Notes: generated by a model from the sequence alone, not told the origin. 64,000 nt of DNA from Lachnospiraceae bacterium (GCA_902363445.1 CABJAB010000003.1:434001-498000), one strand, 5' to 3'. Positions 19,000 through 27,246 are shown, counted from the first letter of the stretch. Numbers and translations: made by a program.

Positions 19000-19065
19000 G
19001 GTATACCCTAGGGCATCCCTTAATTTATACCCTACAGGCGGGCGCACTCCGTGCGTCAAGGTATA
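19000..19065 (-). repeat. R2 short palindromic repeat, copy a
   Basis: A 66-bp element with GGTATACCC at one end and AAGGTATA at the other, containing AGGGCATCCCTTAAT and GTGCG. Related copies are at 21230-21296, 24257-24322 and, degraded, 61959-62005. It abuts the 3' end of R1 copy 1 and the rpsR terminator. Confidence 0.75.
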
Positions 19066-19090
19066 AAAAAGAGACGCCATACGGCGCCTC
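19064..19090 (-). terminator. Terminator of the rpsF-ssb-rpsR operon
   Basis: Minus-strand AGGCGCC - GTAT - GGCGTCT followed by CTTTTTT, 11 bp after the rpsR stop. Confidence 0.85.
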
Positions 19091-19100
19091 CTAAAATTTG

Positions 19101-19364
19101 TTACTCCATTGTATAGGGCATTAAAGCAATATGTCTTGCTCTCTTGATGGCAACAGTCAGCGCACGCTGATGCTTCGCGCAGTTGCCGGTGATTCTTCTG
19201 GGAAGAATCTTTCCTCTCTCAGACACGTATCTCTTTAACTTTGCAACGTCCTTATAATCAATAACGCCGTTTTTATCGCCGCAGAATACGCAAACCTTTT
19301 TCCTTCTGCGTCCGCCTCTTCTCTTCATCGGAGAATCCGCTCTATCACCTCTTGTGTAAGCCAT
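19101..19364 (-). CDS. rpsR: 30S ribosomal protein bS18
   Basis: 87 aa. Small-subunit protein that pairs with bS6 on 16S rRNA. It has a basic N-terminal tail ([16 protein letters not shown]) and the conserved core [49 protein letters not shown] motif with a later Cys suggests a zinc-binding remnant. It is the last gene of the rpsF-ssb-rpsR operon, followed by a terminator. Confidence 0.99.
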   Translation of the reverse strand: MAYTRGDRADSPMKRRGGRRRKKVCVFCGDKNGVIDYKDVAKLKRYVSERGKILPRRITGNCAKHQRALTVAIKRARHIALMPYTME

Positions 19365-19393
19365 GGTTAAAACCTCCTTATTCCGAATATGAT

Positions 19394-19852
19394 CTAATTA
19401 AACGGGAGACCCTCATCTTCTACTCCATCGGGAATATTCATGAAACCATCATCCACCGCGCTGCTGGGCTGAGGTCTGGCTTCCTGGCGGAAGGAGCTTC
19501 CGGCATTCTGAGCGGATGCGCTTTTGCTCTCCGCGAACTCCTGGTCCTCCACCACTACATCTGTGGTATACACCTTCTGACCGTCCCGGTTCGTATAGCT
19601 ACCAGTCTGGATCCTGCCGGTTGCAACGATCCTGGTTCCCTGATGCAGATATTTTTCCGCGAATTCCGCGCTTCTTCCAAAAGCAACACAGGATATAAAA
19701 TCCGCCGTCTGGTCATTGCCGTCGCCGCCGCTGCGGCTGAACCTTCTGTCAACTGCAAGCGTATACCGTGCAATAGCCATGGCCTTTTCACCCTGCGAAT
19801 AACGAATGTCGGGGTCTCTGGTCAATCTTCCCATGAGTATTACTTTATTCAT
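19394..19852 (-). CDS. ssb: Single-stranded DNA-binding protein
   Basis: 152 aa. It coats single-stranded DNA in replication and repair. The N-terminal OB fold starts [19 protein letters not shown] and contains [28 protein letters not shown] core residues. A Ser/Gln/Ala-rich linker leads to an acidic tail ending DEGLPFN, where the usual final Pro-Phe is followed by one extra Asn. It sits between rpsF and rpsR, as in most Firmicutes. Confidence 0.98.
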   Translation of the reverse strand: MNKVILMGRLTRDPDIRYSQGEKAMAIARYTLAVDRRFSRSGGDGNDQTADFISCVAFGRSAEFAEKYLHQGTRIVATGRIQTGSYTNRDGQKVYTTDVVVEDQEFAESKSASAQNAGSSFRQEARPQPSSAVDDGFMNIPDGVEDEGLPFN

Positions 19853-19873
19853 GCAATCTCCTCTTTTCTCTTC

Positions 19874-20161
19874 TTACGCGTCCTGTCTTACGCATAAATA
19901 TCTGATTACAGGCTCCATGATACGAATGTGGCTTTCCACTTCGTTCGGGCAATTAGAATCAGATTCGAACTGGATGAAATAATAAAATCCCTCTTTCATC
20001 TTCTGGATCTCGTAAGCAAGTCTTTTCTTGCCCCACTCGTCCACATTTGTGATGGTACCGCCGAAACGGGTGATGTAAGACTGCACTTTTTCTAAAGCGG
20101 CCGCCTTCTCTTCCTCTTCCAGCTTTGCACTCAGCACAAGCGCTAATTCGTATTTGTTCAT
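19874..20161 (-). CDS. rpsF: 30S ribosomal protein bS6
   Basis: 95 aa. Partner of bS18 in the small subunit. The start MNKYELALVLSAKLEEEE and later GKKRLAYEIQKMKEGFYYF are characteristic. First gene of rpsF-ssb-rpsR, with a strong promoter and a 5' leader that may carry the bS6:bS18 autoregulatory structure. Confidence 0.99.
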   Translation of the reverse strand: MNKYELALVLSAKLEEEEKAAALEKVQSYITRFGGTITNVDEWGKKRLAYEIQKMKEGFYYFIQFESDSNCPNEVESHIRIMEPVIRYLCVRQDA

Positions 20162-20163
20162 GC

Positions 20164-20273
20164 TGTCTACCTCCTTTTGGTCTCTGGCCCCCTGCTTATT
20201 TCATCGGGGAGCAAGGAAATGTATAACTACTGTCACAAATAAAGATTCTACCATGTTTTAACAAGGTTGGCAA
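20164..20273 (-). promoter_or_regulatory. rpsF promoter and candidate bS6:bS18-binding leader
   Basis: Minus-strand TTGCCA (20273-20268) and TAGAAT (20250-20245) are 17 bp apart. The leader that follows has GCTCCCCGATGAAATAAGC then AGGGGGC, a CCGA-containing helix reminiscent of the known bS6:bS18 mRNA-binding motif. Promoter call is firm; the protein-binding motif is tentative. Confidence 0.55.
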
Positions 20274-20286
20274 GGAGTTTTTAATC

Positions 20287-20478
20287 TCAGTCCTGATCTT
20301 CCGGTCTGCGGAGTCCCCGGCAGTTCTTCTCCACTAATTTACGCGGCACCATGATCAGGTGCCCGCAGCCCATGCACTTTAATTTAAAGTCCATCCCCAC
20401 CCGGGTGATCTCCCACTCGCTGCTTCCGCAGGGATGAGGCTTCTTAAGCTTGACGATATCGCCGATTTGAAATTCCAT
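20287..20478 (-). CDS. DUF951 domain protein
   Basis: 63 aa, full length for this small conserved Firmicutes family. It begins FQIGDIVKLKKPHPCGSSEW, an SH3-like beta-barrel pattern, and has CMGCGH, which together with the earlier Cys could bind a metal. DUF951 genes usually lie just upstream of rpsF, as here. The function is not established. GGAGGA precedes the ATG. Confidence 0.9.
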   Translation of the reverse strand: MEFQIGDIVKLKKPHPCGSSEWEITRVGMDFKLKCMGCGHLIMVPRKLVEKNCRGLRRPEDQD

Positions 20479-20510
20479 CGTGTCCTCCTTTAGGGATTTG
20501 TTTAATCATA

Positions 20511-21226
20511 CCTTTTCATACCTTTCAAACAAGCTTTCTTTGTCTAATCTACAAGGCAAGAGGAAATCCGCTTCCATCCAGGCGGCTCGCTGGTAGCCGT
20601 AACCAGCATCTTTGCGGCCTCCAGTCGGTCCTTTCCAACTGACATGGATAAATCGATATTTATCCATGTCAGATTCCAATAAAAACCCGCATGAGATTCG
20701 GTTTTTACCTCCCTGCGGCCAGGAAGATTCTGCTAACGCCTTTGCGGCGCTCGCCTTACGATGGAATCGGATCCTTCCTCTTACTCCTTCTTCCGCACCG
20801 AAAAAAGCGCTCATTTGCCTCGAAAGCCATTGGAGCGGCCACCTCAGCCCGCTGCCATAAGGCGCGCGGGCCGTGCGGATACCTGACACCTTTATGAAAT
20901 CTAAGGAATGGAAGTCATCCGAAACGGTGCGGCAGAAATGGCACCGGCAGAATGATTCCGGGCCGGCCTAAAGGTGAGCGCCGCAGGGCAGAGGCCGGTG
21001 TTCCCCAGGCGGAGGGAGGCAGAAACGGAAATACCGATTCCGTTTCTGAGCGAACGGGAGACGGGAAATCATAAAGATTTCCCGTCGACATGTGAGCGGT
21101 ACTCCTAGAGCGGGGATAAAACAGCCCCTGCATCGCCAGCGAGCCGAAATCGCGACGGTCCGGAACTTTTGCCGGTGTTTAACTGAAATTTACCAAGAGC
21201 TTACTAAAGATGATTTCAAAAAGTCT
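20511..21226 (-). repeat. R1 large multi-hairpin repeat, copy 2
   Basis: Inverted relative to copy 1. It contains a perfect 14-bp stem (CTGACATGGATAAA / TTTATCCATGTCAG), the GACGGGAAATC/GATTTCCCGTC stem, CAGAAACGGAA/TTCCGTTTCTG, and TAAAAACC/GGTTTTTA. The last has a changed base pair at each end of the matching stem of copy 1. It fills the gap between the DUF951 gene and the Sir2 gene; no gene is supported here. Confidence 0.85.
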
Positions 21227-21229
21227 TTT

Positions 21230-21296
21230 GTATCATACCCAAGGGCATCCCTTAATGCCTGCCCTCCGGGCAGGCGTACTTCGTGCGGCAAGGTAT
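21230..21296 (-). repeat. R2 short palindromic repeat, copy b
   Basis: Matches copy a (AAGGGCATCCCTTAAT) and has a central GCCTGCCC-TCC-GGGCAGGC hairpin. Its right edge (GGTATCA) supplies the stop codon of the Sir2 gene. Confidence 0.75.
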
Positions 21297-22015
21297 CACT
21301 CCAGGAACATTCCCAATACTTCCCCGATCGGCGCTGCGATCACCAGGTCCGCCCTTCTGTCCATGGGCGTAATCCCCTTATTGATGAGAACGAGCTTCTT
21401 GCCGCGGTAATAATCAATGAGACCGGCCGCAGGGTATACGGTCAGCGATGTGCCTCCGATGATCAGCACATCCGCAGCCGCTATGTAAGAAATGGCTTTC
21501 TGCATGATCCCATAATCCAGTCCCTCCTCATACAGCACTACGTCCGGCTTGATAACGCCTCCGCATTCACAGAGCGGGATCTCCTTCGCCTCCAAAATAT
21601 AATCCGCATCGTAGAATTTCCCGCATCTGGTGCAGAAATTCCTGTGTACAGAACCGTGAAGCTCCAGCACCTCTCTGCTCCCGGCCGTCTGATGCAGGCC
21701 GTCTATATTCTGGGTGACGACCGCTTTCAGTTTCCCCTCCTGCTCCAGCTTTGCCAGCGCCAGATGGGCCGGGTTCGGCTTTGCCTCCTTGAAAATCATT
21801 TTCTTTTTGTAAAACCGGTAAAATTCCTTTGTGTTCTTCCGATAGAAGCTATGGCTTAAAATGGTTTCGGGAGGATAGTCATATTCCTGGTTATATAATC
21901 CGTCCACACTTCTGAAGTCCGGAATATTACTCTCCGTAGATACGCCTGCTCCGCCGAAAAACACAATGTTGTCACTGTTCACGACCCACTCCCGCAGTTG
22001 TTCTCTCTCTTCCAT
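21296..22015 (-). CDS. cobB: Sir2-family NAD-dependent protein deacylase
   Basis: 239 aa. It removes acetyl or other acyl groups from lysine using NAD. The Rossmann motif is GAGVSTESNIPDFRS, the catalytic His lies in the TQNIDGLHQTAGS segment region followed by LELHGSVH, zinc ligands are CTRC and CEC, and GTSLTVYPAA binds NAD. The C-terminus ends within the R2 repeat, which provides the TGA. Two GNAT/LPG-type acyltransferases precede it on the same strand with tiny gaps, suggesting a co-expressed acyl-transfer and removal group. Confidence 0.95.
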   Translation of the reverse strand: MEEREQLREWVVNSDNIVFFGGAGVSTESNIPDFRSVDGLYNQEYDYPPETILSHSFYRKNTKEFYRFYKKKMIFKEAKPNPAHLALAKLEQEGKLKAVVTQNIDGLHQTAGSREVLELHGSVHRNFCTRCGKFYDADYILEAKEIPLCECGGVIKPDVVLYEEGLDYGIMQKAISYIAAADVLIIGGTSLTVYPAAGLIDYYRGKKLVLINKGITPMDRRADLVIAAPIGEVLGMFLE

Positions 22016-22068
22016 ATTTATCCTCCTTCATCCATTCATAGCAGAAAAACGGCAATGCCGCCCGTCTC

Positions 22069-23304
22069 TCAGACGATCTCGTTGATAAAAGGCGCCCGGC
22101 AGACGCGGACAGCGTTGAGATCGGCCTCCCATTTTTCCATTTCGTCCTTCGCCCCGACCGTCTCGCCGCCGCTCCATACGGCCTCCGCCGCCTGAAGCTC
22201 TCTTTCCGCCTTCTCATGAGGCCCTCCGAACCGTATGGCCTGTTCTTCAAGAAGTTCCGGCAATTCCCTGGCTCCTGACAGCCATTCAAAAAGCCCCTGG
22301 ATCTCACATCGCATCCAGTGTTTTCCGATGCTCAGATCCGCTCTCTTTGTCCTCCGTACCCGGCTTCCGCCCGGTGAAAGCTTCCATATATAATATCCTT
22401 CATTAGCAGAGATCAAAGAATCCGTCACCAGCATATGCAGTTCCAACGGATACTCCGATGTAAAAAGCTTCAGAAAGCTCTCCACATTCGTGATCCGGCC
22501 CATGATGACCGGCTTTTTCTCATTCATAAGAAACGAAGAACCGTTTACTGTGACCGCTCCGTTAAAATATCCTCGCAGCGTTTCCAAGACGAGGGAACCG
22601 TCTTCCTGGCGGCAAAGGATTTCCCGGACCTCCACAGGCTCCTTTCCCCAGAAGGGGACGCAGGCTTTCATTTCCCCGGTCTTTTCCTCCAATAATAAGA
22701 TCCCGCCTCCTTCGCTCTCCGTCTCCGCCAGCAGAGTCTGATAATATGGATCGTCCCTCTCCGGGTAACAATCAAAGCCCTCAGCCAGGATCCCAGAAGA
22801 AAAGCCGGCCATCGACGGGATATCTCTTCTGTCCGCCCTTCGGACGGACAAGCCGTCCACGCCTTTTCCGCTGCCTTCTCCGCAGATTCTGCCCGCATTC
22901 ATCCTGTAAAAGTACCGGAAATCAAAGGGACGGTAGATCGCCTCGCTGGCAGGCATTAAAAAAGCGAATGGAAGCCCTTTATTATACATGTCCTTCAGGC
23001 TTTTCACGAGGAGGCGTCTCATCAGGCCCTTATGGCGATGTTCCGGCCTGGTCGCCACCGCTATCACATAGCGGCTCATGGCGGTAAATCCGTTCACATA
23101 CATCTTGTATGGATTCAGCTGCAGCATGGAGGCCAGCTCTCCCTCCCGGTCATATATCCCATAGCACTCGTTTCCCAACGCCTTATGTGCATCATAATAG
23201 TCCAGAAATCCAGCAGAATCCTCTGTAAAAACAACCTCCCAAAGCTTTCTGCAGGCTCTCCGTTCCTGCTTTCCCAATATGCGGGCTTCCCATTTCTCTT
23301 CCAC
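22069..23304 (-). CDS. Eis-like GNAT N-acetyltransferase
   Basis: 411 aa. The N-terminal half is a GNAT fold with the acetyl-CoA loop VATRPEHRHKGLMRRLL; the middle is a second GNAT-like half; the C-terminal ~100 residues fit the SCP2-like domain of the Eis family (PF13527 plus SCP2_2). Eis enzymes acetylate amines on aminoglycosides, peptides or proteins; the substrate here is unknown. It begins 3 bp after the DUF2156 stop and precedes the Sir2 gene by 53 bp. Confidence 0.88.
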   Translation of the reverse strand: MEEKWEARILGKQERRACRKLWEVVFTEDSAGFLDYYDAHKALGNECYGIYDREGELASMLQLNPYKMYVNGFTAMSRYVIAVATRPEHRHKGLMRRLLVKSLKDMYNKGLPFAFLMPASEAIYRPFDFRYFYRMNAGRICGEGSGKGVDGLSVRRADRRDIPSMAGFSSGILAEGFDCYPERDDPYYQTLLAETESEGGGILLLEEKTGEMKACVPFWGKEPVEVREILCRQEDGSLVLETLRGYFNGAVTVNGSSFLMNEKKPVIMGRITNVESFLKLFTSEYPLELHMLVTDSLISANEGYYIWKLSPGGSRVRRTKRADLSIGKHWMRCEIQGLFEWLSGARELPELLEEQAIRFGGPHEKAERELQAAEAVWSGGETVGAKDEMEKWEADLNAVRVCRAPFINEIV

Positions 23305-23307
23305 GGA

Positions 23308-24213
23308 TCACAGCTCCCTGATCTGAAACTTCTTTGCAAAACCAATCGGATTATAAGACTGCTTGGCCTTCCGAAGCCCGGGCAGACCAACATCATCCTC
23401 CCGGTTGACCAGCGTCACATCCGGAAACTCATGTACCAGAAACTGTTGATTGATGAACGCATACAGACCGCGGATGTCCGGATTTGCTTTTTCTATATGA
23501 ATGATGGCCATATCCTCCACCTGGTTATAGCTTCCCATTGTGAAGGCTTCCATCTGTCCGTCCACATAGACGCCGCCCATGCGGACTCCCAGATCGCTGC
23601 AGTGATTCAGGATACTGTGGATTCCTTCCACCTCCGGATCCAGGGTGCCCTCCAGCTGAGTGCCTTTCATGCTCCTCCACCGGTCCAGAAACTTCCACAT
23701 GTCATTCCTGTCTGAGCAGCAGAGCGTGCGGTATTCATATCTGCCTTCATATTCTTTTCGGAATCCATTCACATGATTTTTCTTCTTATGATACTTTTTC
23801 CCGGCGAGAGTCCGCATCGACTCCCCATCATAAAGATAATCGGCGGCATCCACCTGTTCCGTCACTGAAAATTCCGCAGGATCCAGATCCAGGATCCGGA
23901 CGGCCTCTTCATCCGCCAGGTAGATGGCCAGCTTCTGCCCCAGGACCTCATTAAAATACTTTTTCGTGTCAAAAAAGTAATAGCGCAGGTCCTCCTCTTT
24001 ACAGAGGGGGATGGCCGCAAACTGCTCATTCTTTACGGTCATCTTCCACTCCACAGCCTTATCGTCGCAAACACAGTATTCCACATGATAGTAATCCTTC
24101 CATAAAAAACTGTCGAGGAACACACTGTCGCACGTCTTATTGGACCTTAGATTAAAAAATCGCGGCAGAATCTCCACATCCTCCGCTGTTATCTGTTTAA
24201 ACTCCCATCTCAT
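23308..24213 (-). CDS. DUF2156 (LPG-synthetase C-terminal-like) acyltransferase
   Basis: 301 aa. It matches the DUF2156 family related to the catalytic domain of phosphatidylglycerol lysyltransferase (MprF), with two tandem GNAT folds. Visible hallmarks are LRSNKTCDSVFLDSFLWKDY near the start, KKYHKKKNHVNGFRKEYEG in the middle, and INREDDVGLPGLRKAKQSY-like residues near the end. No membrane segments, so it is cytosolic. The acceptor is unknown. It is the first gene of an operon with the Eis-like and Sir2 genes. Confidence 0.85.
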   Translation of the reverse strand: MRWEFKQITAEDVEILPRFFNLRSNKTCDSVFLDSFLWKDYYHVEYCVCDDKAVEWKMTVKNEQFAAIPLCKEEDLRYYFFDTKKYFNEVLGQKLAIYLADEEAVRILDLDPAEFSVTEQVDAADYLYDGESMRTLAGKKYHKKKNHVNGFRKEYEGRYEYRTLCCSDRNDMWKFLDRWRSMKGTQLEGTLDPEVEGIHSILNHCSDLGVRMGGVYVDGQMEAFTMGSYNQVEDMAIIHIEKANPDIRGLYAFINQQFLVHEFPDVTLVNREDDVGLPGLRKAKQSYNPIGFAKKFQIREL

Positions 24214-24256
24214 GGTATCTTATTACCTTTCTTGTTTTATAAGTTTTCCTTTGGTC

Positions 24257-24322
24257 GTATACCTTGTCGCACGAAATACGCCTGCCCAGAGGGAATGGAT
24301 TAAGGGATGCCCTTGGGTATAC
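24257..24322 (+). repeat. R2 short palindromic repeat, copy c
   Basis: Opposite orientation to copies a and b. It runs from GTATACCTTGTCGCACGAA to GATGCCCTTGGGTATAC, so the ends form a terminal inverted repeat. It lies between the LCP gene terminator and the DUF2156 start. Confidence 0.75.
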
Positions 24323-24329
24323 TTCCATA

Positions 24330-24376
24330 TACAAAAGGCACTTTCGCAATAACACGGTCATTACAAAAAGTGCCTC
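24330..24376 (-). terminator. Terminator after the LCP gene
   Basis: Minus-strand AGGCACTTT and AAAGTGCCT arms, followed by TTTTGTA, about 100 bp after the LCP stop. Confidence 0.7.
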
Positions 24377-24474
24377 TTCCATTCAATTAAAAGGCAGAAT
24401 CTGCACCTGTGTGGGCTTCTGCTGCTTGTCTTCATTATATTACGGGTAAAAAATTCTGTCAAGGCAGACTCCTG

Positions 24475-25536
24475 CTATCTTGTACCGTACATAATATCCT
24501 GCAGTGCCTGACGGTTTGCCGGGAAATCGATGCCGATCACCGCTCTCTTATCGATCCTCATATCCTTATACGTCCCTTCCACCGGAATTCTGTCAGATTC
24601 CAGATCGTACTTTAGGAGCTTGGAGGACTCCAGTACAAGGGAAATCATCTCTCCTTCCGGAATATTAGTCGTAAGATCCGGGAGCAGTGCGTTCAGCAGG
24701 TCATTGAGCTCTGACAGACTGCAGGATTTCGCCTTTTGAAAGACGATTCCGAGCACATCTCTCTGACGTCTCGTCCGCTCATATTCTCCGCCCTTCAGAT
24801 ATCGGATCCTGCAATAGGCCAAAGCCTGCTTGCCGGTCAGGTGCCGTGTTCCCGCATCGGAGATATCCAGCTTCTCCACATCCCGGTCATTGCCCGTAAT
24901 CCTGTTCAGCTCTTCAATATATCTGTTCATGATGGTGATCTCATCCGCGCTGATATCCAGATCTATACCGCCCAGTATGTCTATCACGTCCATAAAGGCA
25001 AAGAAATTCACCTGCACATAACGGTCAATATGGACGCCCAGATTTTCCTCGATGGTCTGCAGCAGCAGAGAAGGGCCTCCAAATGCGTAGGAAGCATTCA
25101 ACCGATTATTTCCCACTCCCGGTATGGATACATAAATGTCTCTCATCAAGGATGTCATGGTAATCCTGTTTTCCTTTCTGTTGATGGAAATCAGAATCAT
25201 GGAGTCCGAACGCCCTTTCGCGTTATCGTCTCTTGAATCGGTCCCAAAGAGAAGTACATTATAGACATCATGGTCGTACTCCAGTTCCTGACTGCCGGCT
25301 GCCAGGTTCTCTTTCAGCTGCTCTTCCAGATTCTTTACCTCTTCTTCAGGTGAATCCGTCCCCTCCTCTGTCTCATCCTCCGGAATGCTTCCCTGTATCT
25401 CCGGTGTTTCGGAAAGAGTTTCGTGGTTCATCATTCCATAATAATGTTTGAACAACGCATACACTGTGATAACCCCGATGAGCACCACGGCCAGCACAAC
25501 CACAAGAGTTATCAGAATGGCTTTTTTCTTCTTCAT
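24475..25536 (-). CDS. LytR-CpsA-Psr family glycopolymer transferase
   Basis: 353 aa. LCP proteins attach wall glycopolymers (teichoic acid, capsule) from undecaprenyl carriers to peptidoglycan. One N-terminal membrane segment (AILITLVVVLAVVLIGVITVYAL), an acidic stalk, then the LCP core: VLLFGTDSRDDNAKGRSDSM, TSLMRDIYVSIPG, NRLNASYAFGG and RHLTGKQALAYCRIRY, with the conserved Arg/Asp set. Given the adjoining capsule locus it probably ligates that polysaccharide (inference). Confidence 0.95.
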   Translation of the reverse strand: MKKKKAILITLVVVLAVVLIGVITVYALFKHYYGMMNHETLSETPEIQGSIPEDETEEGTDSPEEEVKNLEEQLKENLAAGSQELEYDHDVYNVLLFGTDSRDDNAKGRSDSMILISINRKENRITMTSLMRDIYVSIPGVGNNRLNASYAFGGPSLLLQTIEENLGVHIDRYVQVNFFAFMDVIDILGGIDLDISADEITIMNRYIEELNRITGNDRDVEKLDISDAGTRHLTGKQALAYCRIRYLKGGEYERTRRQRDVLGIVFQKAKSCSLSELNDLLNALLPDLTTNIPEGEMISLVLESSKLLKYDLESDRIPVEGTYKDMRIDKRAVIGIDFPANRQALQDIMYGTR

Positions 25537-25603
25537 TATTGTATCTCCTTTTCTGCTTTTTAAAAAAAAGCTGTCCCCTTCTATGTCTTATTCTGTCAGT
25601 CTC

Positions 25604-25632
25604 TTGAAATATTCTGGGGTATAAAGTAAAAT
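25604..25632 (+). promoter_or_regulatory. Promoter of the Spo0A-like/DUF772 gene
   Basis: TTGAAA (25604-25609) and TAAAAT (25627-25632), 17-bp spacer, upstream of the hairpin at 25664-25716. Confidence 0.6.
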
Positions 25633-25663
25633 AGGTTCAATTACATAATGCCGGATGAGATGA

Positions 25664-25716
25664 GGATATTCTGGCTGTTGGTACATATGTACCGACAGTC
25701 GGGTATCCTTTTTTTA
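25664..25716 (+). terminator. Attenuator-like terminator in the leader of the Spo0A-like/DUF772 gene
   Basis: Outer GGATA/TATCC and a 12-bp inner stem containing the 14-bp palindrome GGTACATATGTACC, followed by seven T residues. It sits between a promoter and the gene it precedes, so transcription should stop unless antiterminated. Confidence 0.75.
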
Positions 25717-25806
25717 TTTCTTTTCTGTCTTAATATGTCCGCGCCCACTCATCCCGTTTTTTCTGCCATATGATAATTGCAGCAATCTGATTCGGGAGTG
25801 TTACTT

Positions 25807-26694
25807 ATGCAAAAAGTCTACGAACTCACCAAACAATTAGGTGTCAAAATAACGAATGAACGCGCGACATATCTTGCCCTCGCTACTTGCCTTGTCATTC
25901 AGGATCCCTCATACATGCGCCATATGGGCAAGCGCCTCTATTCAGATATCGCAGCACTTCTCGGCAAAACTCCACTCAGTGTTTCCCGCGGCATCTCCCG
26001 GGCCGTCTGTGAATGCTGGGATTATGGCAACCACCGGTTTCTAAACCAGGTGGCTGGCTGCCGTGTCCTGGAAAAGCCCTCTCCTGCGGAAATGATCTCT
26101 TTTATGGCAGATTATCTGGTAAAACAGGAGCCTAAGCATATCTTCCGCTACCATCATTTATTAAATTCCTCATGGCAAGAAGCCGCACTCACCGATATTG
26201 AAGAAGTAATGGCCAACGCCCCGAACAAACGGCGTCAGACCTATACGGTCTGCATTGAACAGCTTGTACCGGAAAACCATCCGGTAAGGCTTATGGACGG
26301 ACTCACCGTCTGGAACAAGGTCAACGCAGTATTTTCAGAATCATGTTCTGTCGCTCCCAAGTCAGATTCCGATTACGTTTCACCAATTCATTTTCTTCGT
26401 TTACTTTTATTGTGCTCCTATCAGAAAATAAGACATATTGAACATCTGCTCCAGGAATTAGAGGTCAACATGGCTTATCGCTGGTTCCTGGAAATGGATT
26501 TAATGGACCCGCCTCTTACCAAAGAATCTTTGGCTAAATGTTATACCGTTTATTTCAGTGACAACCAATTGCTCGGCAGATTGATCTATGGTATTTTAGA
26601 CAGCTGCCGTAAGAAAAAACTTATAAGAGTTGTCGACATAGGAGAAGAAGCTAAAAGATTGGAGAAGCTGGCAGAGGAGATAGGAAAAGGGTAA
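25807..26694 (+). CDS. Spo0A C-terminal-like DNA-binding domain fused to an IS1182-type DUF772 domain
   Basis: 295 aa. The ATG at 25807 is preferred (GGGAG nine bases upstream) over an in-frame TTG at 25777. Residues about 1-105 resemble the DNA-binding effector domain of Spo0A: KRLYSDIAALLGKTPLSVSR, then GISRAVCECWDYGN and PSPAEMISFMADYL; there is no receiver domain. Residues about 125-260 resemble the N-terminal DUF772 domain of IS1182/IS5-like transposases (CIEQLVPENHPVRLMDGL, FLRLLLLCSYQKIRHIEHLL, YRWFLEMDL). The catalytic DDE part is absent, so this is not an active transposase. Convergent with the capsule operon and behind an attenuator, it may be a domesticated regulator (inference). 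Confidence 0.8.
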   Translation: MQKVYELTKQLGVKITNERATYLALATCLVIQDPSYMRHMGKRLYSDIAALLGKTPLSVSRGISRAVCECWDYGNHRFLNQVAGCRVLEKPSPAEMISFMADYLVKQEPKHIFRYHHLLNSSWQEAALTDIEEVMANAPNKRRQTYTVCIEQLVPENHPVRLMDGLTVWNKVNAVFSESCSVAPKSDSDYVSPIHFLRLLLLCSYQKIRHIEHLLQELEVNMAYRWFLEMDLMDPPLTKESLAKCYTVYFSDNQLLGRLIYGILDSCRKKKLIRVVDIGEEAKRLEKLAEEIGKG

Positions 26695-26751
26695 AAAAGA
26701 TGGCAGGTATACTGATGATAACTATTCTATAAGTACATTAACCCACAAATT

Positions 26752-27235
26752 CTATCGAGCAATGTACCAATAAAAAGAATCAACCTCTTCATCACTTTTC
26801 CCATTTCTATATTCCCCGGGAACATCACTAATTTTAATATAGCCATTTTTATCGTAAAATTTCACTGCACGTTTATTCTGTGGCGACACATACCAATATA
26901 TCTGTTTGAGTCCAATATCTTCAAGACCCATTCTGACGATTTCATGAATACCATATTTTGAATATCCTTTTCCCATGGCGTCTTTGCCAATTATAATTGC
27001 AAGTTCTGCACATAAATTAATTTTATCAATATTTTTTAGGCTTACCGTTCCCATATATTCATCATCGTCATTTACAATTGCCAAGTGGAGATGATTACTA
27101 TCGTTCTGACTCGCTTCAATAAAGGACCTGCAGTCTGAAATAGACTTATTTGTAAAATCTATTCCCATAAAATGAACAACTGAATCGTCATACATCCATT
27201 CAAGCATCTTTTTAGCATCTTTTAGCTCTAATTTT

Positions 27236-27246
<11 letters not shown>
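26752..27246 (-). CDS. GNAT acetyltransferase, RimL-like
   Basis: 164 aa. A GNAT fold of the Acetyltransf_3 type: MKLRKLELKDAKKMLEWMYD at the start, acetyl-CoA loop IIIGKDAMGKGYSKYGIHEI, and YWYVSPQNKRAVKFYDKNGY. It is the last gene of the capsule operon, overlapping the acyltransferase stop by 11 bp. In this setting it could N-acetylate an amino sugar, for example the product of the FdtA/FdtB pair, but that is inference. Confidence 0.85.

Noticed and set aside
19352..19897. 181-aa plus-strand frame
   Set aside because: Antisense shadow of ssb.
25807..26694. Active insertion sequence
   Set aside because: Only the DUF772-like N-terminal half is present, no DDE domain and no terminal inverted repeats were seen at its borders.
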